NCBI GenBank assembly: GCA_028023455.1
Contig: JAQFVV010000036.1
Coordinates: forward strand, 6,135,576 to 6,199,575
Direction: 5' to 3'
Length of the DNA: 64,000 nucleotides
DNA from: Epiperipatus broadwayi
Taxonomy: Eukaryota; Onychophora; Udeonychophora; Euonychophora; Peripatidae
Shown: positions 23,104 to 34,519 of the stretch, one piece after another
Layout of the letters: each line of letters begins with the position of its first letter
Position numbering within the stretch: the stretch's first letter is position 1
Notes under the pieces: model-generated
What the model was told of the DNA's origin: nothing
The model's database searches: none
Seen by the model: only the letters and a program-made list of their open reading frames with translations
Made by a program: the position numbers and the translations under genes

Positions 23104-26100
23104 TGAAACTTAAAATTGCTGTTTTAAATGTCAGAGGACTTAATGCAATCAATAAAAATTTCAAAGTCAGAAATTAGATAAATCAAATCCGAGGACATAT
23201 AACAGGATTATTAGAAACAAAGATATATGCAGGCTCAACAATAAATCCAGCTACCTACCTGAGGGGCCAGGGCTTCTCTGCATGTTCCAGAGATTCATCC
23301 TCCCCATCTGCAGGAACTGGAATAGTAATTTCTCAAGATTGTCCTTTTGAAGATTTCAAAATACTTTACATTGATTCAAACCTTCTAATAATAACACTGA
23401 CTTAAAAAATAATTACAATGAATATAGTGCTTGTATATATGCCAGTAGAAAATCAAAAGATAGAATCTATAATTTATAATATAAATTTTAATTCTTGCCA
23501 TGAGGACTACAACTCATCTTATGAAGAATTTATACAGAAATCACTACATAAAATAGCCATACCATTGATTAGTGGACAAAGTTTTCTGCCAGAAGGGGCT
23601 GTCTCCTTTCATAATGGTCGGTTTGCAACATTAATAGATCTTGTCTTTTACAGTTTGCAACATTAATAGATCTTGTTTTTTACTCACCATCACAGCACCA
23701 CCTCATGGAAGTAAGATTGGTCCCAACCACTTTTTCTGATCATTCTGCCCAGTTAATCACGATCAATCCAGGAAAGCTGCAAGCAGTTAATCACAACCTA
23801 ACAAAAACAATAAGAGTACTTATCCCAACAAATGCAACAGAATTCCTCTTCTCAGAGACATATATTCTGTTGCAGAAGGTTAAAGGGATGAACCTCGATC
23901 CCATACAGCAATACCTGACTTTTATACATGTCTTGTCTTTCAATGTTGATCATGTAACAAGAAATCAACCACCACCATCAAGGCTTCTGCAATATGCTGA
24001 TCAGCTACATCAGAGACTAATGATGATGACTCCAACACACAACACCCAAATACACATAAGAAAGCTGACTGATGCTTATAACAAGGCCTGTGAATCACTG
24101 AAAGAATATCTGAAGATAAAGAAAAGTAAGCTTTGCATGGCACAACAGAACACATGGACCCACAATTTTATCAAGTGGTCTTTGGGTTATGTACCAGACA
24201 TAAAAGTGCCTATGTCCATACAGACTGAGGATGGTATCTTCACTAGCCATAACATGATTATGCCATTGTTCAAATATTTTCAAAAGAAGTTAAGTGCGGA
24301 GCCTCATTTTTTTTTTCAGCCAAAAATGTTTGGAGAGGTTGAGAGTGAATTACCAGTTAGTGAGAATTATATAATAGAGAAAATGGAAAACTATCAGCAA
24401 TGCTTGTCATCCAGGTGAACATGGGATACCACTGTTCATTTTCAAGCATTTAAGTTTTTTACAGCTAAATACCTCAAGGATTTAGCAAACCATCTTGCTC
24501 AAGAAATTAAACCAACCACAGGGATATATCCCATGGCAATAGTGCCATATAATAAAAAAAAGAAAGGCATACCAATGCCAAATGAGCTTAGACCAATATC
24601 TATAGGGCCACTTCCTATTAAAATATTGGAAAAAATTATAAAAGATAAGATTGAGCCCTATATTTTACCAACCATCAGTGAATCACAATTTGCAAAGAAG
24701 ACATCATCAATAGGGCAAGCAGCATTGATATTCAAGACCCCCACCAGGGTGAGGAAGAAATACAGCACAGTAGTAGTGAAGGTAGATATTGCTTCAGCTT
24801 TTGATTCAGTGAGAATCCCTGTGTTACTGGATATGCTCAAGCAGAGTAAAATACCTAAAGATATGCTATATTTGACTACAAACTTGATACTGAGCAGAGA
24901 ACTGTATGTTACTATGAATGGCCAAAATTCACCCTCATTCATCCCAACACAATCACTATCCCAAGGGTCTCCTCTGAGTGCATTAATATTTATTTATTAT
25001 ATCAATCCTCTTATTGAAAGAATCAATAGCACATTCATTGGAGTTCAAATATCTGGTACAACACAGAAGATTGCATGTCTCACATACATGGATAATATCA
25101 CAGTCTTCTTGACATCAAAGAAGCAAATACCACAGCTTCAGGCAGTGCTTGAACAATTCTCAAAGGAATATGGAATGAGAATAAACCCAGGAAAGTCTGC
25201 AGCCTGGATGCTACTCACTTGAAAGCCATGTGGACCAATGTATCGAGCAAAACCAGCTCTATTCCTAGGCTTTCCTTTTTTTTGTAGGGACCATTGGAAT
25301 GAGATGTCAGATACAAGCCATGCTCAAGGAGGAAATCAAACACATAGCTGAATCACTCTCAAAGGCATATTTGTCCATATATGCAAAGGTGCAACTGATT
25401 AACAAACTTATAATAACCAAGATAACATATTACATGCCTGTAGTTGAATTCTCAAAAAAATTTAACGCATGCATTAATTCCATATGTTGCAAGCTCATCT
25501 GTGGGAAAAAGACGGTGGCAATTTCAATGGCAAAACTGAATCGCCCTCTTATAGAAAATGGACTGGGATTGCATAGCTTACAAACATTTCAAACATTCAA
25601 AACAAGGAATGCTATAATTGCTATACTCACTCAATTTCCTAAATTAAGACACCTAGAGCAGATGACACCTACAGATAGACCTCCTCCAAAAGATTGTTTT
25701 TTAGCAATCACCATCTACCAATGCAGGAGAGAAAGAACAATTCCAGATCAATTGGACCAAAAATATAAATATTGGGAAATATATAAATTTATACATCAAA
25801 ATAATTATAATGAGGAGATCCCATCAATACTAGAAATAGGCAACAAATATCTGATCAAGCAATACAGACAATGGCAACTAGAACCTAAGTTCCTAGATTT
25901 TATAATCAAGATGAATTTGAATGCTTTACCTACCAAATTTTTTTTACATCACAGAAGAATGTACAGGTCAGTTGATCCATTCTGTGGCCTTTGCCATATG
26001 GCTGAGGAGACTTTACAGCATATAATTTTCAACTGCAAGGCCTTGGAGCAGACGAGATGCATTCTGCAGGGAAAATACAGAAAAAATACTACAATGATGC

Positions 26101-26333
26101 AAATAATGTCAAATCACAAAGGTAAGTCTATACCAGCCATAAGGGCCTCAACATTTGTCCTATATGCACTTTGGTGCACTAGGTGTGTGTTCATATTGGG
26201 TAATAATCCCAGAAGGCACCCAGCCACATTTGAAAATAAATTGAATAAAATGCAAGTTAGAGACAAGCAAATCACCAGCCTGGATATTTATGCAACTACC
26301 TGGTCCCTGCTCAGACATATGGCAAAGTTATAA
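23104..26333 (+). pseudogene. LINE ORF2 (APE endonuclease, reverse transcriptase, CCHC), broken
   Basis: Order: APE endonuclease from LKIAVLNVRGLN (23107) and LLETK to the terminal SDHSAQ (about 23738); RT with LRPISI (24589), motif A KVDIASAFDSV (about 24779), motif B SLSQGSPLSALIF (about 24955), motif C YMDN (25085-25096; the second catalytic Asp is replaced by Asn), then GKS (about 25193); C-terminal finger CGLCHMAEETLQH-x4-C (about 25983). Lesions: TAG at 23176, a 32-bp tandem duplication at 23622-23685, a stop at 24416, TGA at 25220 and others. The copy at 61-64 kb has intact YMDD, so YMDN is a loss here. Confidence 0.88.
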
Positions 26334-26543
26334 AGAACAAAATTAAAGAAAGCATGGTCCAGATTATGCTCCTATTGGGCAATAATGTGATTAATTAACA
26401 TTGCTAAAGTGGATAGAATCATGTAAAATTCCCCGTATAGATATGTACTTTTAAAAAAATGAATATAGTAGCATGTACCTTGCTATGGCATTGCAATACT
26501 ATGTAACTAAAAGGATCAATAAAATTTACTATTGTTGAAACTT

Positions 26544-26852
<309 letters not shown>

Positions 26853-26879
26853 CATCTTCAACTTATTGTTTATTAATGC

Positions 26880-28310
26880 TAAATAATTTTTCAAAAATAG
26901 ATATATTATGCCCAAAGGACTAACTATTTCTTATTAAATTTTTATAGGCAGTGTGTTTGTCTTCACCATTTGTTATAAACAAGTATTCAATTTCGTAGTA
27001 TTTAAATAAAAAACTAAATGTAATTTTAGATCAATTTATAGATGTGTTTAAAAGACAGATTATTAGGACTAGCATTGAGCATTTTTGGATAACCATAACA
27101 ATTTAGTTTAGTGAGATTGTGTAAGACTCCAGAATTAGAGGTTTGTGGTTCAATTCTAACAGATGTAAAGAGTTTTAGATTGAACAGATGAATGAAACAG
27201 TTATGCTCAATCCATCATTTCGAGGCTTGAACATTATACCCCCCCCCCCAAGTGACCATACGATTTATTTATTAGGAAGTTGATTTTCAAACAGTATCGG
27301 ATATTTGTAAGATTAGAATAGTCCTGGTATTGAAACAAAAAAGTTTGTTTAGTACGTACATAAAATCGATAACACTAAAGGTCATTATTCATAATCTGTT
27401 ATTTGAATGGATTAAATTTCCCAGAAATAAGTTGATTATTATTTTTGTAATTCTTATTCTAGAAATAAGAGAATAGTGAATTAATGTTTGTAGCATCGAT
27501 ATTTTAGCTTATTCTTTTTGTCTAAAAGTTTTCGTATTGTTTTTTTCTTTTTTAAATCACTTTAAAAATCTTCTCTTTTATTATTAATATTTTAAATAAA
27601 ATACTAAAAAGCTTAAACATTTAGTCAATGTTTTGTTTTTCATTTAATGAGATTTTTTTAAAAAACCTCTTTATTGTTATTATTATTTGAAAATCGGAGC
27701 TTTTTGTATTAAAGTTTGTATTTTAATGGATAACAGCTAATAGGATAAAATATATTGTTGTTTATCAAAGAAAGTACATCTTTTTAAGAGCCATTAAAAT
27801 CATCCGATATATGTAAAAATGAACAAACAAAAAGAAAATCATAAATTACTGTTTTATTTATAATCAGTTTGTCTTTTTAAAAATTACATTGTTAATGTTT
27901 TCAAAGTATCAACAAATTATTTTAACATTTAATGTGTATTATACAGAATCTGGTGTGTAATTCTAGAACTTATAAAAATTTAGCTGGATAATAGAGATGA
28001 TTTTTAATTTTGCTTCACAGGATGTTTAGGGCTTTATTTATTTTGAATTGATTTTCAACTCATTTTTTTTATTAAAGTTTTTTTTTTTTATGATATACTT
28101 TTAATCTATTTGTTAAACAAAGTTGAAATTAATATCAAGAGAGAAAAGAAGTCCTTTTCTTTTCAAAACAAGAAACAAATCAATTATTCGGCGAATAACA
28201 CTTTCGTGTAATATTTGAAAAACTGCCAAATGGAAAAAATAATTGAAAATATGCTTTGATTTTTTTTTTTTGCTATCACTAATCTCAGCTGTTTTCAAAA
28301 TAACTAAAAT
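26880..28310. other. AT-rich stretch, no recognisable feature
   Basis: Includes a C10 run at about 27240-27249 and a T-rich run near 28080. No gene or repeat family recognised. Confidence 0.5.
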
Positions 28311-28317
28311 ACATAAA

Positions 28318-28495
28318 GGATTCAAACTCAGACTTTTACACGGCCCTCAACTCTCTATGACATCTCATATTGCTGACCTACCTGACCACACATATGTTGA
28401 AAAAATAAATAATGTGTGATATCAGGTGGTTCAGCAATATGAAATTGCATTGAGAGTTATAAGGGTCGTGTGAAAGTCTGAGTTCGAATCCCTTA
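28318..28495. mobile_element. Family B head-to-head hairpin (3' halves)
   Basis: The left arm (28318-28395, antisense) and right arm (28415-28492, sense) are mutual reverse complements: GGATTCAAACTCAGACTTTT versus AAAGTCTGAGTTCGAATCCC, with shared TCTCATATTGCTGA / TCAGCAATATGA. The right arm contains GAGTTCGAATCCC, one mismatch from the tRNA B-box consensus. No ribozyme core is included. It could fold into a long hairpin. Confidence 0.65.
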
Positions 28496-28576
28496 TATAT
28501 TACATTATATGTGTGTGTGTGTGTAAGCCTGCACAATGTATTAAATCAATATACATAAACTATAATTCTATAACCT

Positions 28577-28630
28577 CTCTCAATTTTATGCTTATATACA
28601 TTTCTCTCAATTTTATGCTTATATACATTA
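28577..28630. repeat. 27-bp tandem duplication
   Basis: Two direct copies of a 27-bp unit beginning TCTCAATTTTATGC, apparently identical. No coding role seen. Confidence 0.8.
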
Positions 28631-29659
28631 CAATGAAATTAAACTTAAATATTACCAATCCTTACTTCATTTCTTTGATGAACCAGCATCTTTCAGTTGT
28701 AAATATATTTAAAATATTACACATGGGAAAAGGGAAATATGTTTTAATGATACCATGGTTATATTCAATAATAATTAATATATAGATCTTCAATTAAATT
28801 ATATATTTGGGTGAAAAATGGTACAATAATTTTTACCTAAATATTAATTTACTTAAAGAGAAAGATATCATAGACGTGAATGCAGAAAATTTGAGACTTG
28901 CAAATTAAATTATACATAACTTCATTTAAGTTAACACCATTTTTTAAAAACTGTCAGTTCAAATTTATAAATATTCATTAATTTGATATTGAAAATATGA
29001 TAGATAGGTCAGGAATTAATGAGCTGGTTGAAAAAGTTATTCAGATCTGATTGAAAAAGATATTCAGCATCCAGGGTCTATTTGACAGAGAATTTATTTC
29101 AATGAGAGAGCTATCTTTGAAAATCATCAAAAATACTTATGATTTACTATAAATTATTCAAATCTTAAAAATCTGCTGCTAAACCATCAATGTACACCCT
29201 ATGCATATTACAGGAAAACTACAAGAACATTTCTAAATTTGTTTAAATTATAGGATCATGAAAAATTACAAAATTAGGTCGTCTAAAGTGGAGCTTTAAG
29301 TAAATTCCTTAAGGTGTTTAAATGTCTAGAGAAGTCCATATATGTTTTAATATTATTCTACAAGTGAATTTCTTGTAGCAAAATATGAAAGAATCTGCAA
29401 TGGCAGTCATCCATTTATATTTGGCTTAATCTAGAACATAAAAATGTTGGATAAAATTAGATTTCTAATATAAACTGTTGCTTTATAAATTAGAAGAACA
29501 ATAAAATAGTATTGGCCATTATCTATAGAATTCTCTGTTGACATAAGAATAGTGAATTGAAATGTGTTGTATTATGTGTTTCTTATTTTACACAATATAA
29601 ATCTAGGATGAAATGATTTTTTTTTATATTAAAGACATCATTCCTATGTAAGTAAAAAA

Positions 29660-29800
29660 ATAGTCATTTATCATCATCATCATCAACAAACATTATTACT
29701 TCACTGCAGGATAAAGGTCTTTTAAAGTTCAATCCATCTTCTCCAATCTTTAGCTTCTTTTCTCCTTATCCCTGCACCCTTTTTATTTCACCATTCATTT
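29660..29800 (-). pseudogene. 3' end of a LINE (same group as 10515-10690)
   Basis: The minus strand encodes RKEAKDWRRWIEL and ends in a GAT-rich tail (plus strand TCATCATCATCATCAAC). It is 5'-truncated, and the plus-oriented LINE relic of the same group at 29840-30010 abuts it, giving an inverted arrangement. Confidence 0.6.
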
Positions 29801-29839
29801 CACATGTGGTTTCTTTCTGGGTCTTTTATAATCTCTTGG

Positions 29840-30010
29840 AATCCACTTTACAAATACCTTGGTCAGATTATTAATACAGATGGAAACATAATGGATAAAA
29901 TTAATCATATAATTAAGTCATTTATACAGATAATTAAATGACAGCAGAATATTTAAGAACCTTTTACAATTTCAAGAGAATATCACATCAGTAGATAAAT
30001 AGGTTTAATC
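29840..30010 (+). pseudogene. LINE relic (post-RT region)
   Basis: Plus strand: NPLYKYLGQIINTDGNIMDK then INHIIKSFIQ, followed by a stop. KYLGQIINTDG is a well-conserved segment just after the RT domain of a common LINE group. About 40 codons remain readable. Confidence 0.65.
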
Positions 30011-30979
30011 TGTTTATAGCTTTTATGGTAGTCATGCTGGAAATATACCCATGTTGTATTTTATCATATTCATGCATACAAATGATAATGTCATCATAAG
30101 TCTGCTTTTTTATTTTTACTTAAAATTAAAGCTATTTTGCAACATGAAGTATATAATACCCAGCTTAGACATTAGTGAATCTAGTAAAATAATTTTATTT
30201 TCAAATCAGTTTTTCACACTAAAATTACAGCAGTTTGATTTGAAAATTATATGGAAAGGACTTCATAATTTGTGTTGAAACATGCATATTAGGATCATAA
30301 CATAGTGAATTAATTTATTAATTAATATTTAAGACATTAAAATGTAGTTGATTTCAACTTGGCCTTAGAATCATAATGGTGAAATTCTAAGTTAGTAAGA
30401 TGGGGTTGAGATTATTTCACATTTTAACATTGTAGCAGGCATGGATTTAGTATTTATGCATGAAAAGTACTTTATAGTATATTAAAATGTACTGGCAGTT
30501 TGCTCATTACCTAGTGATGAGAAAAATTGAGGCTATAAAACAATTGTGCCAGGGTAACTATTTGGTTGGTTGTTTTAATATAAGACTAAAGATTATAAGT
30601 AAGAATTATTATAGGATTGATTGGATGGTTTATTAAATACGGGTAAAGTAAGTTGATTTATACGAACTACATGTCACATTATCAGTTTCAAATATTATTG
30701 ATCTATTTAAGGCTAAAGATCTCTCCAAATTAAACACAGTTTTGTTCTCCACAGTGCACCAATATGGAGTTCAGCATCATTTCAATTTGTTATTTATTTT
30801 GATGATGTTGATGATACCTTCTTGGTTTCTCATTTAAGTATTTACACTTTTGAATTTTTCTTGTTACTATCAACATATATCTTTCCATTTTTTGTTGATT
30901 GGTCTGAAGCCAATGAATTGCTCTTGTTTTATGTGTCCAGGTCTCACACCTACAAGTATCTTTTCAAATACATAGGAAT

Positions 30980-31310
30980 ATTTCATTTTAATATTTATTT
31001 TTATCAAAACTATTCCATCTACGTTTAATTCTATGATTGAAATCACCCATTATGTTTCCATTTGTGTTAATAAATTGGTCAAATTATTTGTAGTTGTTAA
31101 TTTTTTCTAATTCATGATTAATAATCTTGTTATTTGATAAAATCCATTGATTATAACTTTAATCTATTTAATCTTTATTTATTTCATCTAATAACTCTTG
31201 TAACATTTCCTGAAGCTCTGAAGTATTATTGTCATAAGCAACCACATGATTTTAATAATCTTCAGGCATTTTTAAATCTCTTAGCTTCTCATTTTAACCT
31301 ATGAAATACT
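30980..31310 (-). pseudogene. LINE relic (RT end and thumb region)
   Basis: Minus strand pieces in order: HVVAYDNNTSELQEMLQELL and DEINKD (about 31250-31190; follows the YADD box in the family), then INNYK.F.QFINTNGN and NHRIKRRWNSFDK (about 31090-31010), parallel to YKYLGQIINTDGN in the copy at 29.85 kb. Multiple stops; dead. Confidence 0.6.
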
Positions 31311-31488
31311 TTTTGTAAAGCTACTGAAAAAAAAAGTTTTTGAGATATGTAACACCTCATTGTTCATCCTTTTTAATGTTCTTGTATCATCATGTAATCA
31401 AATCACTGCTGTTATATTTTAACACATATTTTTCAAATTATGACAATATTTTGGGTCTATATCTTGATGGTATCTAAGGGTAGTACCA

Positions 31489-31718
31489 GTAATATGTAGA
31501 GTTAAAACAGGCAAAACTCACTATACGTATTGCCACACACAGCAAGCTAGAGTAATCAATGGATGCCAGAAGGCTTGTGCATAAAATCCCTATCTAGTGC
31601 CTACTCATCCAATATCCCCAGACTAGTTTCTGGCTTGTGGCCTTCATCAGTGAGGAGCCTTGGATCTGAGAGCACTGCACCTCGAATAAGAAGTGGTGGT
31701 CATGTAATATGTAGAGTT
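31489..31718 (-). mobile_element. Family A ribozyme element with perfect 15-bp TSD
   Basis: The insertion 31504-31703 (200 bp) lies between two perfect copies of GTAATATGTAGAGTT (31489-31503 and 31704-31718). Most of it is antisense family A with an intact hammerhead; the last 20-odd bases (GAATAAGAAGTGGTGGTCAT) are the sense 3' tail, i.e. a very short second copy joined head to head. The perfect duplication and intact core mark a recent insertion. Confidence 0.85.
31615..31656 (-). ncRNA. Type I hammerhead ribozyme, family A
   Basis: Read on the minus strand: stem I strand TCCTCA (31656-31651), core CTGATGA (31650-31644), stem II GGC-CACAA-GCC flanked by an A on each side, core GAAA, stem III of two pairs (A-U, C-G) with loop TA, cleavage triplet GTC (31623-31621) and stem I strand TGGGGA (31620-31615). 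Stem I pairs over six bases including one G-U. All invariant core positions I can check are present. Tiny stem III is typical of hammerheads in Penelope-like and related animal elements, which often need dimers to cleave well. Confidence 0.78.
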
Positions 31719-32159
31719 CTTGATTAATTTTAATTCTTTGCCACATGAAAGTATTATAAATTATTTATCGCAAAGTTATTAAGTTTTTTGTCTAAAGAAG
31801 ATTCATAGTCAAAGCAATAATACATTGTGCTCAGTCCAATACATTTTTGACCAACAATATTAGCAGTTAATTTTGCTAATTAATTCTTAACAAAATTTAA
31901 TAATGCACACTATAATTAAAAGTGCATTATAATTAATTTTAATTTGTTTAAATCATTGTCATCAGTGATGCAGAGTGCTTTAACAAATGAGATACTACAT
32001 TATATTTTTAATTTTTGATCATTTGTGGATGTAACAGACATTTCTGTATATATTGACATTTATATAAAGGTTAAAATTGGAGTTAATCTTTTTAAAGTTA
32101 CCATATTGATACTAATTTTCTAAATAAATATTAGTCTCACTTTCATCTTTGTTTATAAT

Positions 32160-32475
32160 TTGTTCATAATTTTGAGCGTTCCATTATCAGATTTTCAATT
32201 GGATGGACGGTTGAAGAGTTGGAGTGAGGAGTAGATTGAAGCCTGTCCATTAAAGTATGGGATTTGGCTATCTTAATATATATCTGAGCACTTATAGCAT
32301 ATATGTGTGGAGATTGTAATCTGGACCAACTGATGATTGCTGGTTTAGCATGAAATACATATATTGGTGATTATTTATCTTTTCGACATATGTGTTCAAG
32401 TGTATCAGTGTTATGAGATAGAGTGGAGAGTGGTGGGTGGTGTGAAAGTCTGTGCTCATATACCCTATATATTTT
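32160..32475 (+). mobile_element. Family B ribozyme element (single copy)
   Basis: About 315 bp from CCATTATCAGATTTTCAA to the GTCTG...CATATACCC 3' end, in one orientation. It contains a near-intact hammerhead (32325-32368) in its centre and the tRNA-like segment in its 3' third (decayed B box). The combination of a pol III-type promoter region and a hammerhead recalls the schistosome Sm-alpha SINE-like family, although sequence identity is not claimed. Confidence 0.7.
32325..32368 (+). ncRNA. Type I hammerhead ribozyme, family B
   Basis: Stem I ACCAA (32325-32329), core CTGATGA (32330-32336), stem II with TGCT/AGCA pairing (outermost pair mismatched), core GAAA (32352-32355), stem III ATA-CA-TAT, cleavage triplet ATA (cut after 32363), stem I TTGGT (32364-32368). 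Upstream AATC and downstream GATT can extend stem I past a 3-base bulge. ATA is an allowed NUH triplet but usually slower than GUC. Confidence 0.68.
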
Positions 32476-32479
32476 ATAA

Positions 32480-34150
32480 TTTTGAGTAATATATGTTTTA
32501 TTTATATAAATAAGAATTAAATTATATAATTTGTGATCAATCTTATTATTTTTAATAGTGCTTAATTGTACTTCATATATAAATTTTTCTTTGCTTACAT
32601 TAGGTCTAAATAATTTAGGTGTACTAAATTTAGACCCACGCTCCTAATCCAGAAAGACAATATAGAAATTAGTCTAGATATATTGATAGGGTAGAAGAGG
32701 GTATACATTTAATAAAACATTATTATCTATTTTCCATTAATTACTCAAAGTGACACCAGATGACAGCTATGGAGTAGAATAAGCAGAATTTATATGATGT
32801 AGAAAATAGCAGATACAATGTAGCTTTTTATTTGTTCCCATAATTAATATTGGTACTAACTAAATAAAGTTAATTCGTTTCATTTTATTATATTCGATAC
32901 TATTTATATATTGCTCATTGATACGTGTATATAATATATTGGTGTATGAGTAACAATAAAGTCAACTCCTAATAATAGTCGAATTATTTATTGCTCAGGG
33001 CAATAATCCATGACCTTTAAACTCCACAGTCGGCCACTGTACCACTGCACCAAACCACGCAAGTCGATTAACTACTTAAAATCTTTTAATAATGCTTATA
33101 TAACAACCCTTTTCTTTACATAATTTACTGTAATAATTCAATATTTAAAAGCATGTCTCACATACTGAATTTTTAAAATAGATTATATTTGGAAGATATT
33201 AAACAATAGCCAAGACTTAACAATTGCTTGATTATTATATTTTATTTATTAGTTACTTCAACCTACTTTCGAACAGTCAACTTAACATGCGCAAATTCGT
33301 AATTAAATAATTTTTTATGATTTTTTTTTAGACTTATCTATAGTTTTGATGAAAATTCTAATGACTATAATAATTATGCAATAATTAATGAAATGCATCA
33401 TTTTTTATAATTATTAACTTATAAATGCTGCTTTTATTATTTACTTTAGGGATTAATTAACTATTTTAATTTAATAATATGCCATTTTACCCCCCCCCCT
33501 TTAAAGCCGACAGCTGTAAAGCATTAGCAATAAATTTACAAACCGTTCCATAATTCATGATGTATTTACCTACCCAGACAAACAATGATATATTTCTTTT
33601 CTAGGTGTTAATGCTTATATATGTTTTACCACAAACTCATAATTGTTGTAGGTTAAGTTGATTTTTTTATATTTAAAAATAACAACAGCAAAATAACTTT
33701 GAAATAATATTTTTCATGACTGCCAAAATCGTTAACGTGTAATTATAGTGTTTATTGACGAAGTACAATATATAAGTATTTTTCAACGAATTTTTTAAAG
33801 ATTTTATATATATCGAAGTATAGATCTGCTTATATATAGATATGTTCATTTAGGGACCACTATTTGGAAATCATTTATTGTTTAAGCTCACTCCAGATGG
33901 CGCTAGAATAGGGAATAGCTCATGGATATATACTGACATAGCTATATATGTGTTTTCATACAAATTCTTATAAAATTCGGATTTTCTTTGGTCCAATAAT
34001 CGTAGAGACACAAAAAGAACAAAATTTTTTTTTTAAAAAAAGCAAAACTTTGAGAGAAAGTAGGATCTATTGAAAAGGTTGTTTGTGAATTAGCAAACAA
34101 TTTTATAAGAACTGAATTCATGATTGTCTAAGAAAGAATTGGCCTTCCAA
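32480..34150. other. AT-rich stretch; one possible tRNA-like relic
   Basis: At 32990-33065 the minus strand resembles a decayed tRNA-derived SINE (GTGGTTTGGTGCAGTGGTAC near the 5' end) without a clear B box. A C10 run lies at about 33490-33500. Nothing else recognised. Confidence 0.35.
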
Positions 34151-34154
34151 GGTA

Positions 34155-34518
34155 TTAAAGAAACAGGTAAAACTCTCCATACAGTAGTGCCCCTCAGTGC
34201 AAGCCCGAGTAATCAATGGATGCCAGAAGCTTGTGCATAAAATCCCTATCTAGTGCCTACTCATCCAATATTCCCAGACTAGATCTAGGTGCAGTGCTCT
34301 CAGATCCAAGGCTCCTCACTGATGAAAGCCACAAGCCAGAAACTAGTCTGGGGATATTGGATGAGTAGGGACTAGTTAGGGATTTTATGCACAAGCTCTT
34401 TGGCATCCATTGATTACTCTGGCTTGCACTGAGTGACACTACTATATGAAAAGTTTTGCCTGTTTTAATAACAATTATAAGCAAGCATAAAAATGATGAT
34501 CATGTGATCTTAAAGAAA
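34155..34518. mobile_element. Family A head-to-head element with 9-bp TSD
   Basis: The insertion 34164-34509 is bracketed by TTAAAGAAA (34155-34163 and 34510-34518). The left part to about 34282 is antisense; from about 34283 a sense copy runs through an almost intact hammerhead to the 3' tail (GATGATCATGTGATC). The two copies are joined at different internal positions, so neither is a simple duplicate of the other, as expected if each side of the target primed its own cDNA. Confidence 0.8.
34313..34354 (+). ncRNA. Type I hammerhead ribozyme, family A (stem II weakened)
   Basis: TCCTCA (34313-34318), CTGATGA (34319-34325), stem II AGC-CACAA-GCC with one lost pair, GAAAC (34339-34343), TA loop, GTC (34346-34348), TGGGGA (34349-34354). 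The core is intact; the single G-to-A change in stem II should slow but not necessarily abolish cleavage. Confidence 0.68.
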
Positions 34519-34519
34519 A

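Noticed and set aside
31010-31060. GDFN on the minus strand suggesting an APE endonuclease
   Set aside because: The context (INTNGNIM before, NHRIKRRWN after) matches the post-RT region of the same LINE group; GDFN is coincidental.
32990-33065. Possible tRNA gene on the minus strand
   Set aside because: No acceptor or T-stem pairing and no B box; at most a tRNA-derived relic.
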